From CAZEJK01 sp964512045 (GTDB taxonomy: Bacteria > Acidobacteriota > Thermoanaerobaculia > Thermoanaerobaculales > Sulfomarinibacteraceae), in NCBI GenBank assembly GCA_964512045.1, contig CAZEJK010000227.1, positions 1-8,259 on the forward strand: a DNA stretch of 8,259 nucleotides. The letters are read 5' to 3'. This document shows positions 7,145 through 8,259 of this stretch, piece by piece. The translations under genes were made by a program, and so were the position numbers. Below the pieces are notes generated by a model. That model was not told the origin of the DNA and searched no databases. It worked only from the letters and a program-made list of their open reading frames with translations. Within the stretch, counting starts at the first letter, position 1; each line of letters begins with the position of its first letter.

Positions 7145-7918
7145 TCAGATCGGTGCGTTTTTCTGTGGCACGTGGATCTTGATCGCACTGCTGCCCGCAG
7201 CCACCACATCGACGATACCGAGGACCGCAAATGCGTACAGCAGCCTGGCGTTCTCACCCGGCGAGTACGGTCCCTGCTCGCACAGATCCTGCAGCTGCGT
7301 CGCCCCGTCCACGAGCTCCAGAAGGTCGTGCTCACCGGACTCCAAGCGGAGGCCCCGGAGGTGCTCCGGCACCTGAACTCGCTTGAGCACACCCTGGCGT
7401 CCCCCCATCATCGTCGTCAGCCGGCGAGGATCTGAAATGTGCCGGCAGCCGGCGAGGATCGCTCTCGGGGTCGGGATCTTGATCTTGTAACGCTCGTGCT
7501 CCCGGAACCGTCCGACCCGGAAGCTCACCTCACCAGACTCCCAGTCGAACAGCGTCCACAGGATGAGCTGGACCTGCTCGCGCACCAACGGTCCGAGCTC
7601 ACCGGGCTCCAGAAACCCCATATCCACCAAGATTGAGCCATGCCGCCGGTTCGGGGAGCGCTCCATCTCATCGACCGAGACACGGTACTGCGCCTCGGTG
7701 ATCCGCCCTTTCTCGAGCAGGAAGTCTCCGAACGACTCCTTCCGGTCTGTCGAGGTCGCGAAGATGATGTCACCGTCGAGAATGTGGATCGTCTTGAGGG
7801 TCTCTCCAGAGCTCAGCTCCATCACTCCCGGTACCCGGTACCGGTGGATCGTGGCCAACATCTCGGCCAGCGTGGTGTCCGCCAGGTTGCCCCGATAGAT
7901 GAAGTCGTCCGAGCCCAT
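7145..7918 (-). CDS. DUF4388 (PATAN-like) domain protein
   Basis: This 257-residue protein is predicted to be soluble, without signal peptide or membrane helix, and its function is not established. The N-terminal DUF4388 region (about residues 5-140) has the familiar layout: FIYRGNLADTTLAEMLATI, then GVMELSSGETLKTIHILDGDIIFATS, then FGDFLLEKGRITEAQY. A C-terminal region (about 180-240, with DLLELVDGATQLQDLCE and ENARLLYAFAVLGIVDV) looks like the helical winged-helix-like tail seen in related proteins. The family is known mainly from deltaproteobacterial and similar genomes, often near signalling or gliding genes. I place the start at the ATG 7918-7916, where the DUF4388 similarity begins behind a GGGGGGTGG stretch. 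Extending the frame to 8071 would run it through the tRNA-Sec gene. It lies 51 bases downstream of that tRNA on the same strand with no evident terminator between, so cotranscription is possible. Confidence 0.85.
   Translation of the reverse strand: MGSDDFIYRGNLADTTLAEMLATIHRYRVPGVMELSSGETLKTIHILDGDIIFATSTDRKESFGDFLLEKGRITEAQYRVSVDEMERSPNRRHGSILVDMGFLEPGELGPLVREQVQLILWTLFDWESGEVSFRVGRFREHERYKIKIPTPRAILAGCRHISDPRRLTTMMGGRQGVLKRVQVPEHLRGLRLESGEHDLLELVDGATQLQDLCEQGPYSPGENARLLYAFAVLGIVDVVAAGSSAIKIHVPQKNAPI
7418..7460. repeat. 15-bp direct repeat inside the DUF4388 gene
   Basis: CAGCCGGCGAGGATC occurs at 7418-7432 and again at 7446-7460, 28 bases apart. The offset is not a multiple of three, so on the coding strand one copy is read as ILAG(C) and the other as DPRRL. 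It may be a short duplication in a variable linker between the two domains, or coincidence. Confidence 0.7.
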
Positions 7919-7969
7919 CCACCCCCCGAAGGTTCGCCGACCCTCGACGGCCCCACCGATCGAAGGTAC

Positions 7970-8066
7970 TGGCGGAAGCGCAAGGGAATCGAACCCTCCG
8001 ACCGACCGCCAAGGCCGGCCCAACGGATTTGAAGTCCGCGGAGACCACCAGGCCCCATGCGCTTCC
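7970..8066 (-). tRNA. selC: tRNA-Sec (anticodon UCA)
   Basis: This encodes the selenocysteine tRNA, which is charged with serine, converted to Sec by SelA and delivered to in-frame UGA codons by SelB. On the minus strand the 97-nt gene starts GGAAGCGC and ends GCGCTTCC-G-CCA, giving the 8-bp acceptor stem peculiar to bacterial tRNA-Sec and an encoded CCA. A 6-bp D stem closes a 4-base loop (UGGU). The anticodon arm GGACTTCAAATCC carries UCA and matches the E. coli selC arm. The long variable arm is an 8-bp stem (GGCCGGCC with GGTCGGTC) around UUGGC. The T arm is GAGGG-TTCGATT-CCCTT (5 bp), so acceptor plus T helix is 13 bp. These traits together exclude an ordinary suppressor, tRNA-Ser or tRNA-Leu. 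The DUF4388 gene lies just downstream, and a divergent tRNA-Ala gene lies upstream. Confidence 0.97.
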
Positions 8067-8074
8067 AGCACAAC

Positions 8075-8080
8075 ATTCTA
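8075..8080 (-). promoter_or_regulatory. -10 element for tRNA-Sec
   Basis: TAGAAT on the minus strand (five of six bases of TATAAT) ends 8 bases before the first base of tRNA-Sec. No acceptable -35 hexamer sits 16-18 bases upstream, where GC-rich palindromic sequence lies instead. Transcription from it would begin within a base or two of the mature 5' end. Confidence 0.5.
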
Positions 8081-8091
8081 CACGACTGGCA

Positions 8092-8115
8092 GCGGCTCCC
8101 TCCGGAGGCCGCCGC
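8092..8115. promoter_or_regulatory. Interrupted 24-bp palindrome between the divergent tRNA genes
   Basis: GCGGC (8092-8096) and GCCGC (8111-8115) flank the perfect 10-bp dyad CCTCCGGAGG (8099-8108), with two mismatched base pairs on each side, so 10 of 12 pairs are symmetrical. It covers the place where the -35 box of the tRNA-Sec promoter should be. It could be a regulator site or simply GC-rich chance symmetry. Confidence 0.35.
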
Positions 8116-8168
8116 AAGGGCCGCGATCTTGACAGAACTTTTGCCGATCCGCCACCCCGTCGCGGTCG

Positions 8169-8197
8169 TTGACACACTCCAGAGCATCTGCTACAAA
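8169..8197 (+). promoter_or_regulatory. Sigma-70 promoter of tRNA-Ala
   Basis: A perfect -35 box TTGACA (8169-8174) is followed, after an ideal 17-base spacer, by TACAAA (8192-8197) as the -10 box (four of six). The predicted start near 8204 leaves a leader of only about 6 bases before the tRNA gene. Confidence 0.75.
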
Positions 8198-8209
8198 GAG
8201 CGTCCCTGT

Positions 8210-8259
<50 letters not shown>

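Noticed and set aside
7145..7970. Integration of a mobile element at the tRNA-Sec 3' end, a known hotspot in enterobacteria
   Set aside because: No integrase, no repeated copy of the tRNA 3' end, and no composition shift is visible; the adjacent gene looks resident.
7919..8071. N-terminal extension of the DUF4388 protein to an ATG at 8071
   Set aside because: The extra 51 codons are read through the complete tRNA-Sec gene and have no resemblance to the family.
8129..8134. A second TTGACA on the plus strand upstream of tRNA-Ala
   Set aside because: The base positions 16-18 downstream are GC-rich with no -10 box; the TTGACA at 8169 has the proper partner.

Overview
The window is GC-rich (about 60-65% by eye) bacterial DNA. 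It carries a type IV pilus motor and regulation operon on the plus strand, followed by a small tRNA locus with one minus-strand protein gene. The order pilB-pilT-pilC-pilS-pilR is the arrangement known from Myxococcus and Geobacter-type genomes. The minus-strand gene encodes a DUF4388 (PATAN-like) protein, a family common in the same lineages. Together with an intact selenocysteine tRNA, this suggests a Gram-negative, high-GC member of the former Deltaproteobacteria (Myxococcota/Desulfobacterota-like). The lineage is an inference from gene order and families; no marker gene settles it.

Positions 1-3385 hold the motor: the C-terminal part of the extension ATPase PilB (cut by the window edge), the complete retraction ATPase PilT and the complete inner-membrane platform protein PilC. 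After a 64-base gap containing a perfect 24-bp palindrome come the two-component pair PilS (membrane histidine kinase, GTG start) and PilR (sigma-54 activator), which overlap by ATGA. A DUF192 lipoprotein gene overlaps the end of pilR in the same way, so pilS-pilR-DUF192 look translationally coupled. The pilin gene that usually follows pilR is not here.

Positions 7030-7144 form a convergent intergenic space with two adjacent hairpins. Beyond it, on the minus strand, lies the DUF4388 gene (true start near 7918). Upstream of that gene on the same strand is a complete tRNA-Sec gene (anticodon UCA, 8-bp acceptor plus 5-bp T stem, encoded CCA), so the organism very probably decodes UGA as selenocysteine. 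A divergent tRNA-Ala(GGC) gene with a good sigma-70 promoter runs off the right edge. The 143 bases between the two tRNA genes hold the promoters and an interrupted 24-bp palindrome.

PilB and PilT drive pilus extension and retraction through PilC, and PilS/PilR would normally switch on pilin transcription from a sigma-54 promoter. The right-hand tRNA/DUF4388 block is a separate, unrelated transcription unit. I see no new defence, mobile or biosynthetic system. The most interesting items are the selenocysteine tRNA and its possible cotranscription with the DUF4388 gene, the palindrome in front of pilS, and the lipoprotein coupled to pilR in place of pilA.
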